Positions 33,901-42,145 of a stretch of DNA of 63,535 bases are shown here, piece after piece. The translations under genes and the position numbers were made by a program. Source of the DNA: an uncultured Roseburia sp. (lineage in GTDB: Bacteria > Bacillota > Clostridia > Lachnospirales > Lachnospiraceae). The stretch lies in NCBI GenBank assembly GCA_910587865.1, contig CAJUNX010000007.1, forward strand, positions 55,234 to 118,768, given 5' to 3'. Under the pieces are notes generated by a model, which worked only from the letters and a program-made list of their open reading frames with translations, was not told the origin of the DNA and did not search any database. Position 1 is the stretch's first letter; every line of letters starts with the position of its first letter.

Positions 33901-35373
33901 TCAGGTCTCTTCCTTCCAGCTCTTTAAAAATTCAACCAAAAGAATCCATATTTTTTCCGTGGAGGAAATGCTTAAGCGCTCCCGCGGCGTATGGATGTCA
34001 AAATTATCGGGCCCGAAAGACACACAGTCGAGATTTGGGATCTTTTCGGACAAAAGGCCGCACTCGAGCCCCGCATGAATCGCGTCAAACACCGGTTCCT
34101 CGTCAAACAGCATCCGGTAGAGTTCGCCGATCTTTGTCCGAAGCGGCGAATCCGCCCGGTACTCCCATGCCGGATAATCGCCGCGCGTCTCTGTCGCGCC
34201 GCCCAAAAGCTCCGCCAGGTGGGTCAGCCGGTCCGCCACATCCGCCTTGCGCGTGGAAACGCTGCTGCGGATCGATGAGGCCGAGACGAGCGCATCTTCC
34301 GTCAATGTGAGAATGCCAAGATTTAACGACGTCTCCACCAGTCCCGGGATCATCTGGCTCATGTGAAGCCTGCCATTCGGAACGGTGCGCAGGTAAAAGA
34401 TCACTTTTGACATCGCGCTGTAAGAAAGAATGCGTTCTTCCTCCTCCGGTCCAAAGCTGCTGCGGATACACACGCCGGCATCCGAACCCGAAAATTCTTT
34501 CTTTAAGATCTCCTCCAGCTCCTTCAATGCCCCGGCAAACACATCCTTCCGCTCCGCCGGGATATAAAGCACGGCCGTGCTCTCGCGCGGAATCGCATTG
34601 TCCTTATTGCCGCCGGAGAGCGCCGCAATACCGAGCTCCATGCGGTCCGCGACATATTTTAACAGACGTCCCATCAGAATATTGGCGTTTGCAAGTTCTT
34701 TTCCGATCTCACTGCCGGAGTGTCCGCCGTTTAATCCGGTCACCGTCACCTCCGCGCGAAGTCCGCGCTGGGTGATATAATCGACGGGAATGCTTGTGGT
34801 AACTCTCACCCCGCCGGCACAGCTGGTCAGGAAATGGCCCTCCTCATCCGAATCGAGGTTCAGCAGGGTATGTCCCTTTAACATGGACAGATCAATCCCC
34901 TCCGCCCCGTCCATCCCGGTCTCTTCGTCAACTGTAATCACAATTTCAAGCCTCGGGTGTGCGATCTCCGGAGAATCTAGAATCGCCAGCGCGTACGCCA
35001 CTGCGATACCGTCATCTCCGCCTAAGGTCGTACCGTCCGCAGTCAGAAAATCTCCGTCCACCAGAAGACGAAGACCGTCTTTTTCAAAATCAATGTCGCA
35101 GCCGCTCTCCTTTTCGCATACCATATCCATATGTCCCTGGAGAATAACCGGCGTCGCCGCTTCATAGCCGGGCGTCGCCTCCGCGATCATCACGATATTG
35201 TTCAGCGCATCCTGGTAATGCTCCAGTCCTTTTTTCTTCGCAAAATCCGCGAGATAGTCGCTGATTGCCCTTGTATTCCCGGAGCCGTGCGGGATGGCGG
35301 CAAGCTCCTCAAAATAATCGAACACTTTCTGGCTTTTTAAATTCCTCTGTCTGATTTCCGCTAAGTTACTCAT
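33901..35373 (-). CDS. pepD: Aminoacyl-histidine dipeptidase (PepD, M20)
   Basis: This cytosolic zinc dipeptidase cleaves Xaa-His and other dipeptides. The 490-residue sequence contains the family start IPHGSGNTRAISDYL, metal motifs QGHMDMVCEKE and GGDDGIAVAYALA, VDEETGMDGAEGID, and the dimerisation-region motifs GGHSGSEIGKELANAN and SIRSSVSTRKADV. ATG at 35373 has AGGAGGG upstream. Its start is only 31 bp from the start of the divergent ylbJ-like gene. Confidence 0.94.
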   Translation of the reverse strand: MSNLAEIRQRNLKSQKVFDYFEELAAIPHGSGNTRAISDYLADFAKKKGLEHYQDALNNIVMIAEATPGYEAATPVILQGHMDMVCEKESGCDIDFEKDGLRLLVDGDFLTADGTTLGGDDGIAVAYALAILDSPEIAHPRLEIVITVDEETGMDGAEGIDLSMLKGHTLLNLDSDEEGHFLTSCAGGVRVTTSIPVDYITQRGLRAEVTVTGLNGGHSGSEIGKELANANILMGRLLKYVADRMELGIAALSGGNKDNAIPRESTAVLYIPAERKDVFAGALKELEEILKKEFSGSDAGVCIRSSFGPEEEERILSYSAMSKVIFYLRTVPNGRLHMSQMIPGLVETSLNLGILTLTEDALVSASSIRSSVSTRKADVADRLTHLAELLGGATETRGDYPAWEYRADSPLRTKIGELYRMLFDEEPVFDAIHAGLECGLLSEKIPNLDCVSFGPDNFDIHTPRERLSISSTEKIWILLVEFLKSWKEET

Positions 35374-35404
35374 AGAATCCCTCCTGTATCTCATATAGTT
35401 TAGT

Positions 35405-36454
35405 ATGAAAAAGAAACTAATATTCCTTACACTGTTACTCTTTACCGCTTATATCCTGTTTTTTCCAAAGGACGCCGTCACGGCGGCCGCAGAGGGACTT
35501 GTGCTCTGGTACGACCGCGTGCTCCCGACACTGCTGCCGTTTGCCATTTTGTCCAATATTCTGATCTCTTCCGGCTATGTCCGCTATTTAAACCGTCTGG
35601 CCGCACCGCTGATCCGGTGTTTTCTGCCGGTCAGCGACAACGGTGCCTTTGTCGTCCTCACCGGTTTTTTGTTCGGATTCCCGATGGGGAGCAAAAACTG
35701 CGCCGAGCTGCTGCGCCAGCGCAGGATCAGCATCAGAGAAGCGGAGATCCTTTTTGCCGTCACCAACAATATCAGTCCGGTCTTTATCAGCAGCTATATT
35801 CTGCGCCAGCAGCTTGCGCTGGAGCAGGTCACGCTGATCAGCTATGCCGTGCTCTATCTCCCGCCTCTTTTGTGCGGGTGGCTTCTTCTGCACCGCGCCG
35901 GCTGCATCCGCGCAGAGGAACCGCACCGCCCGGGAATGTCCGGCACAGTCCGGCATCTGGCACTGGCGCGGTCCGGCGCCAGCGATTCCCGAAATCCGGA
36001 ACCGTCCGGCACAGTCCGGCATCTGGCGCAGTCCGGCGCAAAAAGCCCAAAAACGCCGGCATCAGAATCTAAAATGAATTTTAAAATCATAGATGCCGGC
36101 ATTATGAATGGTTTTGAAACGCTCACCCGGCTGGGCGGCTATATTATGCTGTTTTCCATGGCGGCGTCTGCTCTGAAAAGACTGCCGTTTCCCGAAATGC
36201 TGCGGACCGTTCTGACCGGCTTTACGGAGATCACCAACGGGATCAGCCTGCTGCCGCAAAGCGGAATGCCGCAGAACATACAGTATCTTCTGGCCATGAC
36301 ATTCACCGCCTTCGGCGGCCTCTCCGGCCTTGCGCAGACGAGTTCCATGACAAAAGGATGCGGCCTTTCCCTGAAGCGCTACTGTGCCGTTAAGATGCTC
36401 TGCACCGGCGCCAGCGCACTGCTCGCCTGGGGGGTCACGGTTTTCTTCCTGTAG
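35405..36454 (+). CDS. ylbJ: YlbJ-like nucleoside-recognition membrane protein
   Basis: A 349-residue multi-pass membrane protein of the Gate/nucleoside-recognition type, resembling YlbJ/SpmA-like sporulation proteins. There are about seven membrane segments (LIFLTLLLFTAYILFF, PTLLPFAILSNILIS, FVVLTGFLFGFPMG and others). The motif GFLFGFPMGSKNCAELL is typical. Residues about 175-225 form an extra hydrophilic linker with two copies of SGTVRHLA, encoded by a duplicated segment. No strong ribosome site precedes the ATG, and the gene lies only 31 bp from divergent pepD, so its promoter must lie inside pepD. Sporulation role is by family only. Confidence 0.8.
   Translation: MKKKLIFLTLLLFTAYILFFPKDAVTAAAEGLVLWYDRVLPTLLPFAILSNILISSGYVRYLNRLAAPLIRCFLPVSDNGAFVVLTGFLFGFPMGSKNCAELLRQRRISIREAEILFAVTNNISPVFISSYILRQQLALEQVTLISYAVLYLPPLLCGWLLLHRAGCIRAEEPHRPGMSGTVRHLALARSGASDSRNPEPSGTVRHLAQSGAKSPKTPASESKMNFKIIDAGIMNGFETLTRLGGYIMLFSMAASALKRLPFPEMLRTVLTGFTEITNGISLLPQSGMPQNIQYLLAMTFTAFGGLSGLAQTSSMTKGCGLSLKRYCAVKMLCTGASALLAWGVTVFFL
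35938..36029. repeat. Intragenic direct repeat in the ylbJ-like gene
   Basis: The 24 bases beginning GTCCGGCACAGTCCGGCATC at 35938 recur at 36004 (offset 66 bp, in frame). A shorter GTCCGGCGC motif recurs within the units. Confidence 0.85.
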
Positions 36455-36472
36455 CATGGGAAGATACCGCCG

Positions 36473-36617
36473 CCGCGCCCGGCCTGATGTCTGCCGTGTG
36501 ATCGCCGCGCCCGGAGCTTTTGTCCGGCCCGCCAAAAACCTCTGCCTCACAGCCTGCCGCGCCAGAACCGATGTCTGCTGCCCGGCGGACACCGCGCCCG
36601 GCCTGATGTCTGCCGTG
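36473..36617. repeat. 26 bp direct repeat between convergent genes
   Basis: CCGCGCCCGGCCTGATGTCT, followed by GCCGTG, occurs at 36473-36498 and 36592-36617 (offset 119 bp). GC-rich partial copies (GATGTCTGC, GCGCCCGG) lie between them. The 183-base gap between ylbJ and the coiled-coil gene holds nothing else I can support. Confidence 0.8.
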
Positions 36618-36637
36618 CCCGGTGTCCGCCGGGTTCT

Positions 36638-37258
36638 CTATCCGAGCATATCTGAGGTGATCTCTACCTTCGGCAGATCCTCCTGCTGTGAGGAAGCCGC
36701 AGACGAAACGGGTTCCCCGGCTGTCGGATTTAATTCCGCACGGTTTGCCGAGATGATATCCAGAAATCCCTGCATCGAGGAGGCGTAAGAATCATAACGC
36801 GCCCGTGACGTCTCCATGGCATGGGAAACGGTATTCTCGAGATTCCGCAGGATATCGTCAGTGTACTGCATCGCTCCCATGCGGATATTGTTCGCGTCAT
36901 TTGTCGCATTGTCCAGGATCTCCTGCGCCTGTTTCGTGGCAATCATGACGACCTCATTGGCCTGCGCATATGCCTGCTGCATGATCTGATGTTCGCTGAC
37001 AAGCTGATCGGTCCGCACCTGTGCCTGTGCGATAATCGCGTCCGCTTTTGCCTGCGCGTCCGCCAGAATCGCCTCCTTGTTGCTGATAATCTTCTGATAG
37101 CGCTTAATCTCGTCCGGGGTCTTGACCCGAAGCTCGGTTAAAAGCTCTTCGATCTCTTCGCGGTTCACAACGATCTTGGAGGAGGAAAAGGTCTGCGGTT
37201 TGCAATTGTCGATATACTCCTCAATCTCTTCAATAATCTGTTCGATTCTGCTTGCCAT
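36638..37258 (-). CDS. Coiled-coil protein, conserved, function unknown
   Basis: A 206-residue, largely helical protein of the kind often labelled vacuolar ATPase subunit H-like or DivIVA-like in Clostridia. The first 40 residues (RIEQIIEEIEEYIDNC) are acidic, and about 45-165 is a long Ala/Gln-rich coiled coil (ILADAQAKADAIIAQAQ, TKQAQEILDNATNDANNI). The tail is Ser/Pro-rich. It is 56 bp downstream of coaD and ends that operon. A structural or cell-shape role is plausible but not shown. Confidence 0.65.
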   Translation of the reverse strand: MASRIEQIIEEIEEYIDNCKPQTFSSSKIVVNREEIEELLTELRVKTPDEIKRYQKIISNKEAILADAQAKADAIIAQAQVRTDQLVSEHQIMQQAYAQANEVVMIATKQAQEILDNATNDANNIRMGAMQYTDDILRNLENTVSHAMETSRARYDSYASSMQGFLDIISANRAELNPTAGEPVSSAASSQQEDLPKVEITSDMLG

Positions 37259-37314
37259 AGATTACTCCATTCTTACTTAAATGCTGGTCATTCCTTACAA
37301 CGGCAGTCCGGCGC

Positions 37315-37809
37315 TTACGCCTCATCCCGGCTGCAGTTGTATTTCTGATAGATCCGGTCAATCAGACGTGCCGGAACAAATTTGGAAATATCGCCCCCGT
37401 AGGACGCAAATTCTTTTACAATCGTAGAACTCAGATACGAATACTGAAGACTCGTCGTCAGAAAAATCGTTTCCACGTCCGGATTCTCCACATGATTCGT
37501 CTGTGCGATCTGAAGCTCATATTCAAAATCCGTGACAGCGCGCAGACCCCGCACGATAATCGTGGCATTGATCTCTTTCATATAATCCACAAGCAGCCCG
37601 TCAAAGGATGCCACTGTGAGATTCGGAATCCCCGCGGTCATCTCTTTTATCATACTAACACGTTCCTCAATAGAAAACAATGAGTTTTTTGCACTGTTGT
37701 TCAATACGCCGACCACCAGCTCGTCCACAATCTTTGCGGAACGCTCAATGATATCCATGTGACCGAGCGTCAGCGGGTCAAAGCTCCCCGGGTAAATCGC
37801 TCTTTTCAT
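37315..37809 (-). CDS. coaD: Phosphopantetheine adenylyltransferase
   Basis: CoaD makes dephospho-CoA from 4'-phosphopantetheine and ATP. The nucleotidyltransferase motif YPGSFDPLTLGHMDII and the second motif YLSSTIVKEFASYGGD are both intact, as is VRGLRAVTDFEYE. ATG at 37809 has GGAGGT five bases upstream. The length (164 residues) is normal. It follows rsmD by 38 bp; the rsmD-coaD pair is widely conserved. Confidence 0.97.
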   Translation of the reverse strand: MKRAIYPGSFDPLTLGHMDIIERSAKIVDELVVGVLNNSAKNSLFSIEERVSMIKEMTAGIPNLTVASFDGLLVDYMKEINATIIVRGLRAVTDFEYELQIAQTNHVENPDVETIFLTTSLQYSYLSSTIVKEFASYGGDISKFVPARLIDRIYQKYNCSRDEA

Positions 37810-37847
37810 TTTTACCTCCATGCCAAAGCTTTTTTTGGGCCTTATCC

Positions 37848-38411
37848 TCATTTCTGTACGTTTTCGGGGCGGAGAAAGACATGCTCATTCGTCTTGTACC
37901 GCTTGATGCGGACGACCTCATACCCCGGGACTTCTGTCTCGAACAGATCGGCGTTTAACGGACACTCCACAATCACAAGCGCGTCTTCCTTTAACAGCGC
38001 AGCGGCAAGCAGCGCGGACAGCGCCTCCGCTTCGAGTCCCTGTCCGTAGGGCGGATCCATAAACACCACGTCAAAACGGTATATCCCCTCCATCCGTCTT
38101 ACTGCGCTCACGGCATCCGCACAATACAGCTTTGTCTCCCGGTCTGATTTCGTAAACCGGATATTCTCTTCGATACAGGCGCAGGCTTTTTTATCCTGCT
38201 CCGCAAACACGGCGTACGCCGCGCCGCGGCTGATCGCTTCCAGCCCGATCTGTCCGCTTCCCGCAAACAGATCCAGCACATAACTTCCCGGTATCTCGTC
38301 CTGTATGATATTAAACAGCGTCTCCTTGATCCGGTCCGTGGTCGGCCTCGTCTCCCGTCCCGGGATCGTTTTCAGCGGCAGACTACGATTCTTCCCTGCT
38401 ATGATCCGCAT
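37848..38411 (-). CDS. rsmD: 16S rRNA (guanine-966-N2)-methyltransferase RsmD
   Basis: RsmD methylates G966 of 16S rRNA using S-adenosylmethionine. The N-terminus MRIIAGKNRSLPLKT, the RPTTDRIKETLFNII motif, the SAM site VLDLFAGSGQIGLEA and the catalytic MDPPY are all present in order. Its start overlaps the cinA-like gene by 29 bases, so they are translationally linked. Confidence 0.96.
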   Translation of the reverse strand: MRIIAGKNRSLPLKTIPGRETRPTTDRIKETLFNIIQDEIPGSYVLDLFAGSGQIGLEAISRGAAYAVFAEQDKKACACIEENIRFTKSDRETKLYCADAVSAVRRMEGIYRFDVVFMDPPYGQGLEAEALSALLAAALLKEDALVIVECPLNADLFETEVPGYEVVRIKRYKTNEHVFLRPENVQK

Positions 38412-38931
38412 ACGTCCCTCCTGTCAGAAGCATCTGTTCCAAAAGCAAAAGCGCGGCATGCGCTGCCTGTGTCCGCACCTTCATCCGGTCCCCGGAAAAC
38501 TGATGGCGTCTGGTGACGGTGCGCCCCTTAAAGTGGCAGCCGATCCACACCAGTCCGACCGGGCACGCGTCCGTTCCGCCGTCCGGCCCCGCGACGCCCG
38601 TCACGGAAAGCGCGGCATCCGTCCCTGCCGTCTCTGCCGCGGACTCTGCCATATCTGCCGCGGTCTCACTGCTGACAACCCCATACTCTGAAATGGTTTT
38701 CTGGCTGACGTGGATCATCTTCACCTTTGCCGCGTCGGAATAAGTGACGTATCCCTCCTGAAAAAATTCGGATATCCCCGGCACGTTTACAAGTGTCGAT
38801 GCGATCATGCCGCCTGTCGCGGACTCCGCCGTCGTCAGCGTGCAGCGTTCTTTTTTCAGCAGCTCATAAATCCTGAACTCCGGCGCTTCGTCTCCGCAAA
38901 GTCCGTGCCCCTGCGCTTCGTTTCTGTTCAT
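38383..38931 (-). CDS. CinA C-terminal-domain protein (NMN amidase-like)
   Basis: A 182-residue stand-alone CinA C-terminal domain, the type with nicotinamide-mononucleotide deamidase activity in PncC. The family core is clear: CTLTTAESATGGMIASTLVNVPGISEFFQEGYVTYSD, split by the short insertion-free linker, then GVVSSETAADMAE and ALSVTGVAGPDGGTDACPVGLVWIG. It sits between pgsA and rsmD; in many Firmicutes full-length cinA follows pgsA. Confidence 0.88.
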   Translation of the reverse strand: MNRNEAQGHGLCGDEAPEFRIYELLKKERCTLTTAESATGGMIASTLVNVPGISEFFQEGYVTYSDAAKVKMIHVSQKTISEYGVVSSETAADMAESAAETAGTDAALSVTGVAGPDGGTDACPVGLVWIGCHFKGRTVTRRHQFSGDRMKVRTQAAHAALLLLEQMLLTGGTYADHSREES

Positions 38932-38942
38932 ACTTCCCCCGT

Positions 38943-39485
38943 TTATTTCTGCTCTTTGAGCACGTCTTTATTTTTTACAACATAATCGATCAGAGATACC
39001 ACGGTCAGAATCAGCGCCAGATACGTCAGCACAGCGCCGAGGATCCGAAACGCCGGGTGCGGCAGATCAAGGATCAGCACCATCACCATAAACATCTGGG
39101 AGACCGTCTTAAACTTTCCCCAGTAGCTGGCCGCAATCACAACGCCGTTGTCCGATGCCACGAGACGGAACCCGCTGATGATAAATTCGCGCGCAATGAT
39201 GACGATCACAATCCAGGATGCCAGCTTTCCGCTCTCGATCAGACAGATTAACGCCGAGCACACCAGAAGCTTATCCGCGAGCGGATCCATAAATTTTCCG
39301 AAATTTGTGACAAGGTTGTACTTTCTGGCAATCTTTCCGTCGAGCATGTCCGTCAGGCTCGCCGCGATAAAAATCGCGAGTGCGATGTAATTGCCGTATC
39401 CGTCAAAATAAGGAACCATCAGAAAAACGACGAAAAACGGGATCAGGATCACCCGCAGTATGGTCAGTTTGTTCGGTAAATTCAT
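38943..39485 (-). CDS. pgsA: Phosphatidylglycerophosphate synthase PgsA
   Basis: PgsA transfers phosphatidyl from CDP-diacylglycerol to glycerol-3-phosphate at the membrane. The catalytic CDP-alcohol motif reads DGKIARKYNLVTNFGKFMD with the final Asp in PLAD, matching DGx2ARx8Gx3Dx3D. Several membrane spans are seen, the first at about ILRVILIPFFVVFLMV. ATG at 39485 has GGAGG five bases upstream and begins directly after the rimO stop. An alternative ATG at 39497 overlaps rimO. Confidence 0.95.
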   Translation of the reverse strand: MNLPNKLTILRVILIPFFVVFLMVPYFDGYGNYIALAIFIAASLTDMLDGKIARKYNLVTNFGKFMDPLADKLLVCSALICLIESGKLASWIVIVIIAREFIISGFRLVASDNGVVIAASYWGKFKTVSQMFMVMVLILDLPHPAFRILGAVLTYLALILTVVSLIDYVVKNKDVLKEQK

Positions 39486-39486
39486 C

Positions 39487-40851
39487 TTAACCTCCATTTC
39501 GGGAACATTCGTGTTCTCCGATCAGATCTCCGATGAGATCATATTCATATGCGCCTGTCACACGGACGCGCGCGATATCCCCGGTCATAAGCGTCTCGCC
39601 GGTGCGCACAAACAGATACCCGTCCACCTCCGGCGCATCCCGGCAGGTCCTTCCGATGTATGCGTCCTCGCCGCTTACTTTTCCCTCGATGAACACGTCA
39701 AATTCCCGTCCGCGCAGGGCCTCGTTCTGCCCGCAGATGATCTCCTCCTCAAGCTCCATGACATCCGCCTGCCATTCCTGCTTTTTCGATTCCTCCACCT
39801 GATCCGCAAATTCCGCTGCCGGCGTGCCCTCCTCGGGCGAATAACAAAATGCGCCGAGCCGGTCGAACTCCATGTCGTTTACAAACTGCATGAGCTCCTC
39901 GTGCATCTCCTCCGTCTCACCGGGGAACCCGCAGATTAACGTCGTCCGCAGCGTGATATCCGGGATGCGCTCTCTGATATGCGCGATGATGCGCTCTAAG
40001 TCCGCGCGGGTCGTCCGCCGTCCCATCCGCTTTAAGATCGTATCATTCGCGTGCTGGATCGGCAGATCCAGATAATGACAGACCTTCTTGTTGCGCAGCA
40101 TGGCATCGAGCAGCCCGTCGTAGATTTCCTCCGGATAACAGTAGAGGATGCGGATCCAGAACAGCCCGGGGATCTCATTGAGCGCATCGAGAAGGCGGTG
40201 CAGAGATTTTTCCCCGTAGAGATCCGTCCCGTAAAGCGTCGTCTCCTGGGCGACCAGAATCAGTTCCTTTACGCCTCCCGCAACGAGCTCTTCTGCCTCG
40301 GCGATCAGATCGGGAAGCGGCACGCTCCGGTAACTTCCGCGGATCGACGGGATGATGCAGTAGGTACAGCGCTTGTCACAGCCCTCCGCGATCTTTAAGT
40401 AGGCAAAATGTCCCCCGGTGGTAACCACCCGTCCTGCACTTCGCTCCGGAAGCCCGGTCAGCGCGGCAAAATCCTGGTAAAAGCGGCCCGCGCAGGCGCT
40501 GCGGATGGCGGATGCGATCTGCGCGACGGAACCCGTGCCGAGAACGGCGTCCACCTCCGGGATCTCCCGGCGTATCTCGTCGCGGTAGCGCTCGGCGAGA
40601 CATCCCGTCACAATCACCGCTTTTGCCCTGCCGTCCTTTTTGCGCTCCGCCATCTCAAGGATGGTATTGACGCTCTCCTCCTTCGCGTCATTGATAAAAC
40701 AGCACGAATTGACCACAATGACGTCCGCTTCGTACTCGTCATCTGTAAATTCGACCGGCTCATCCCATTCTTCCGCCAGGATCAGCCCCAGCATCCGCTC
40801 CGTATCCACGCGGTTTTTATCGCATCCCAGGGAGACAAATAACAGTTTCAT
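39487..40851 (-). CDS. rimO: Ribosomal protein S12 methylthiotransferase RimO
   Basis: RimO adds a methylthio group to Asp of ribosomal protein uS12. The UPF0004 domain has cysteines in LGCDKNRVDTE, NSCCFINDAKEE and TGCLAERY; the radical SAM cluster is in EGCDKRCTYCIIPS; the TRAM domain closes the protein (about 385-450). This is the RimO type rather than MiaB, judging by the start MKLLFVSLGCDKN. It precedes pgsA directly. Confidence 0.95.
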   Translation of the reverse strand: MKLLFVSLGCDKNRVDTERMLGLILAEEWDEPVEFTDDEYEADVIVVNSCCFINDAKEESVNTILEMAERKKDGRAKAVIVTGCLAERYRDEIRREIPEVDAVLGTGSVAQIASAIRSACAGRFYQDFAALTGLPERSAGRVVTTGGHFAYLKIAEGCDKRCTYCIIPSIRGSYRSVPLPDLIAEAEELVAGGVKELILVAQETTLYGTDLYGEKSLHRLLDALNEIPGLFWIRILYCYPEEIYDGLLDAMLRNKKVCHYLDLPIQHANDTILKRMGRRTTRADLERIIAHIRERIPDITLRTTLICGFPGETEEMHEELMQFVNDMEFDRLGAFCYSPEEGTPAAEFADQVEESKKQEWQADVMELEEEIICGQNEALRGREFDVFIEGKVSGEDAYIGRTCRDAPEVDGYLFVRTGETLMTGDIARVRVTGAYEYDLIGDLIGEHECSRNGG

Positions 40852-40884
40852 AGTTCCTCTCAATCTGTGCGCGTTTCAAACGCC

Positions 40885-40939
40885 GGAAGGGGTTGTTGCA
40901 AAACAGGCGTATTGTCATGTTTTGCGACAGCCCCTTTCC
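40885..40939 (-). other. Long stem-loop between rpoZ and rimO
   Basis: Arms GGAAAGGGGCTGTCGCAAAA and TTTTGCAACAACCCCTTCC (minus strand) pair with few mismatches around a ~12-base loop. No T-run follows, so it may stabilise or partly attenuate the transcript between rpoZ and rimO. Confidence 0.7.
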
Positions 40940-40965
40940 TGCTTCAAGCATCCGTGACCTGTCTT

Positions 40966-41217
40966 TTATTCCTCCGGCTCTTCGGAGGACTCAGGCAGAA
41001 TCTTTACTTTTCCTTCGTATAACTCTTCCACTGCGATGGACAGCGGCTTCGGACAGGTGACCTTCTCCGCCATCGCGTCATCCCCGTCGATGATCTGGCG
41101 GGCGCGTTTTGCGGTCGCAATCACGATGGAATAGCGGCTGTTTACCACAGGTTCCTCACCGATCTCGGTGTCATTGTTGACAACCTTCATCAGCTCTACA
41201 TAAGATGGATGTATCAT
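40966..41217 (-). CDS. rpoZ: RNA polymerase omega subunit
   Basis: The small omega subunit assists RNA polymerase assembly. The 83-residue sequence has the family features NSRYSIVIATAKRARQI and KPLSIAVEELYEGKV. It follows gmk by 21 bp, the usual gmk-rpoZ pairing. The tail (LPESSEEPEE) is acidic. Confidence 0.93.
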   Translation of the reverse strand: MIHPSYVELMKVVNNDTEIGEEPVVNSRYSIVIATAKRARQIIDGDDAMAEKVTCPKPLSIAVEELYEGKVKILPESSEEPEE

Positions 41218-41238
41218 ATTTATTCTCCTTTTCTGTCA

Positions 41239-41874
41239 TTATGCCGACACAAACTCGCGCAGCTCCTCCTGAAGCATTGCGATCCGTTCCAGATTGCGGT
41301 GCATGCGGGAATGCTCGTTCTGGATGATGCCGTGCACCTCGTGCACACAATCCTCCACCACGTCGTTTACCACCAGATAGTCGTAGGCGTCCACGCCGTC
41401 CGCCTCGCTTAACGCCCGTGTCAGCCGCGAGCGGATCACCTCCTCGGTCTCCGTGCCCCGTCCGAAAAGACGCCTGCCAAGCTCGGCGGCGCTCGGCGGC
41501 GTGATAAACAGCAGAATCGCATCCGGACATGCCTCCCGGATCTTAAGCGCTCCCTGAATCTCGATCTCTAAGATCACGTCCTTTCCGGCGCTTAACTGCC
41601 GTTCCACATAATCGCGCGGCGTGCCGTAATAATGGCCGACATACTGTGCATATTCGATCAGCTCATTGTCTGCGATCATCTGACGGAATTCCTCTTCCGT
41701 CTTAAAAAAATATTCGACGCCGTCCCTCTCGTACGGCCGCGGATCTCTGGTCGTCGCGGATATGGAAAGCGCGTAGCGGTCCGGATAGCTGAGCAGCAGC
41801 TCCTTCATGATCGTGCCCTTCCCGGCTCCGGAAAAGCCGGATACCACCGTCAAAATCCCTCTATTCTTTTGCAT
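41239..41874 (-). CDS. gmk: Guanylate kinase
   Basis: Gmk phosphorylates GMP to GDP. The P-loop GFSGAGKGTI, the GMP-binding block SISATTRDPRPYERDGVEYFF and the lid motif RLTRALSEAD are intact. The start at 41874 overlaps the remA end by 14 bases; longer frames overlap remA entirely and are rejected. The length of 211 residues is normal. Confidence 0.96.
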   Translation of the reverse strand: MQKNRGILTVVSGFSGAGKGTIMKELLLSYPDRYALSISATTRDPRPYERDGVEYFFKTEEEFRQMIADNELIEYAQYVGHYYGTPRDYVERQLSAGKDVILEIEIQGALKIREACPDAILLFITPPSAAELGRRLFGRGTETEEVIRSRLTRALSEADGVDAYDYLVVNDVVEDCVHEVHGIIQNEHSRMHRNLERIAMLQEELREFVSA

Positions 41875-42130
41875 CTTCGCCCACCTCTGTGACATTGCCG
41901 CCGAACCTGACCGCCAGTGTTTCCGGCTGTAAGGCCGACAATATGATTCTGCTTTGCTCCGTAAAGATGACGCTTTTGGTTCGTCTCCCCTGTGTGGCGT
42001 CAATCAGGGTCTCCTGTTCTTTTCCCCTCTGAATCATGCGCTTCGCGGGCGCCGAGTCGGAGGATATGATACTGATAATCTTATCGGTATTTACCAGATT
42101 TCCAAATCCGATGTTCATTAGCTTCGCCAT
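41861..42130 (-). CDS. remA: RemA/DUF370 regulatory protein
   Basis: RemA is a small DNA-binding activator of matrix and osmoprotection genes in Bacillus; orthologues are conserved next to gmk. The 89-residue protein carries MNIGFGNLVNTDKIISI and KRMIQRGKEQETLIDATQGRR, both typical. It lies between yicC (15 bp) and gmk (overlapping). The target genes in this organism are unknown. Confidence 0.93.
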   Translation of the reverse strand: MAKLMNIGFGNLVNTDKIISIISSDSAPAKRMIQRGKEQETLIDATQGRRTKSVIFTEQSRIILSALQPETLAVRFGGNVTEVGEDAKE

Positions 42131-42145
42131 AACTGTCCCAGGCTC

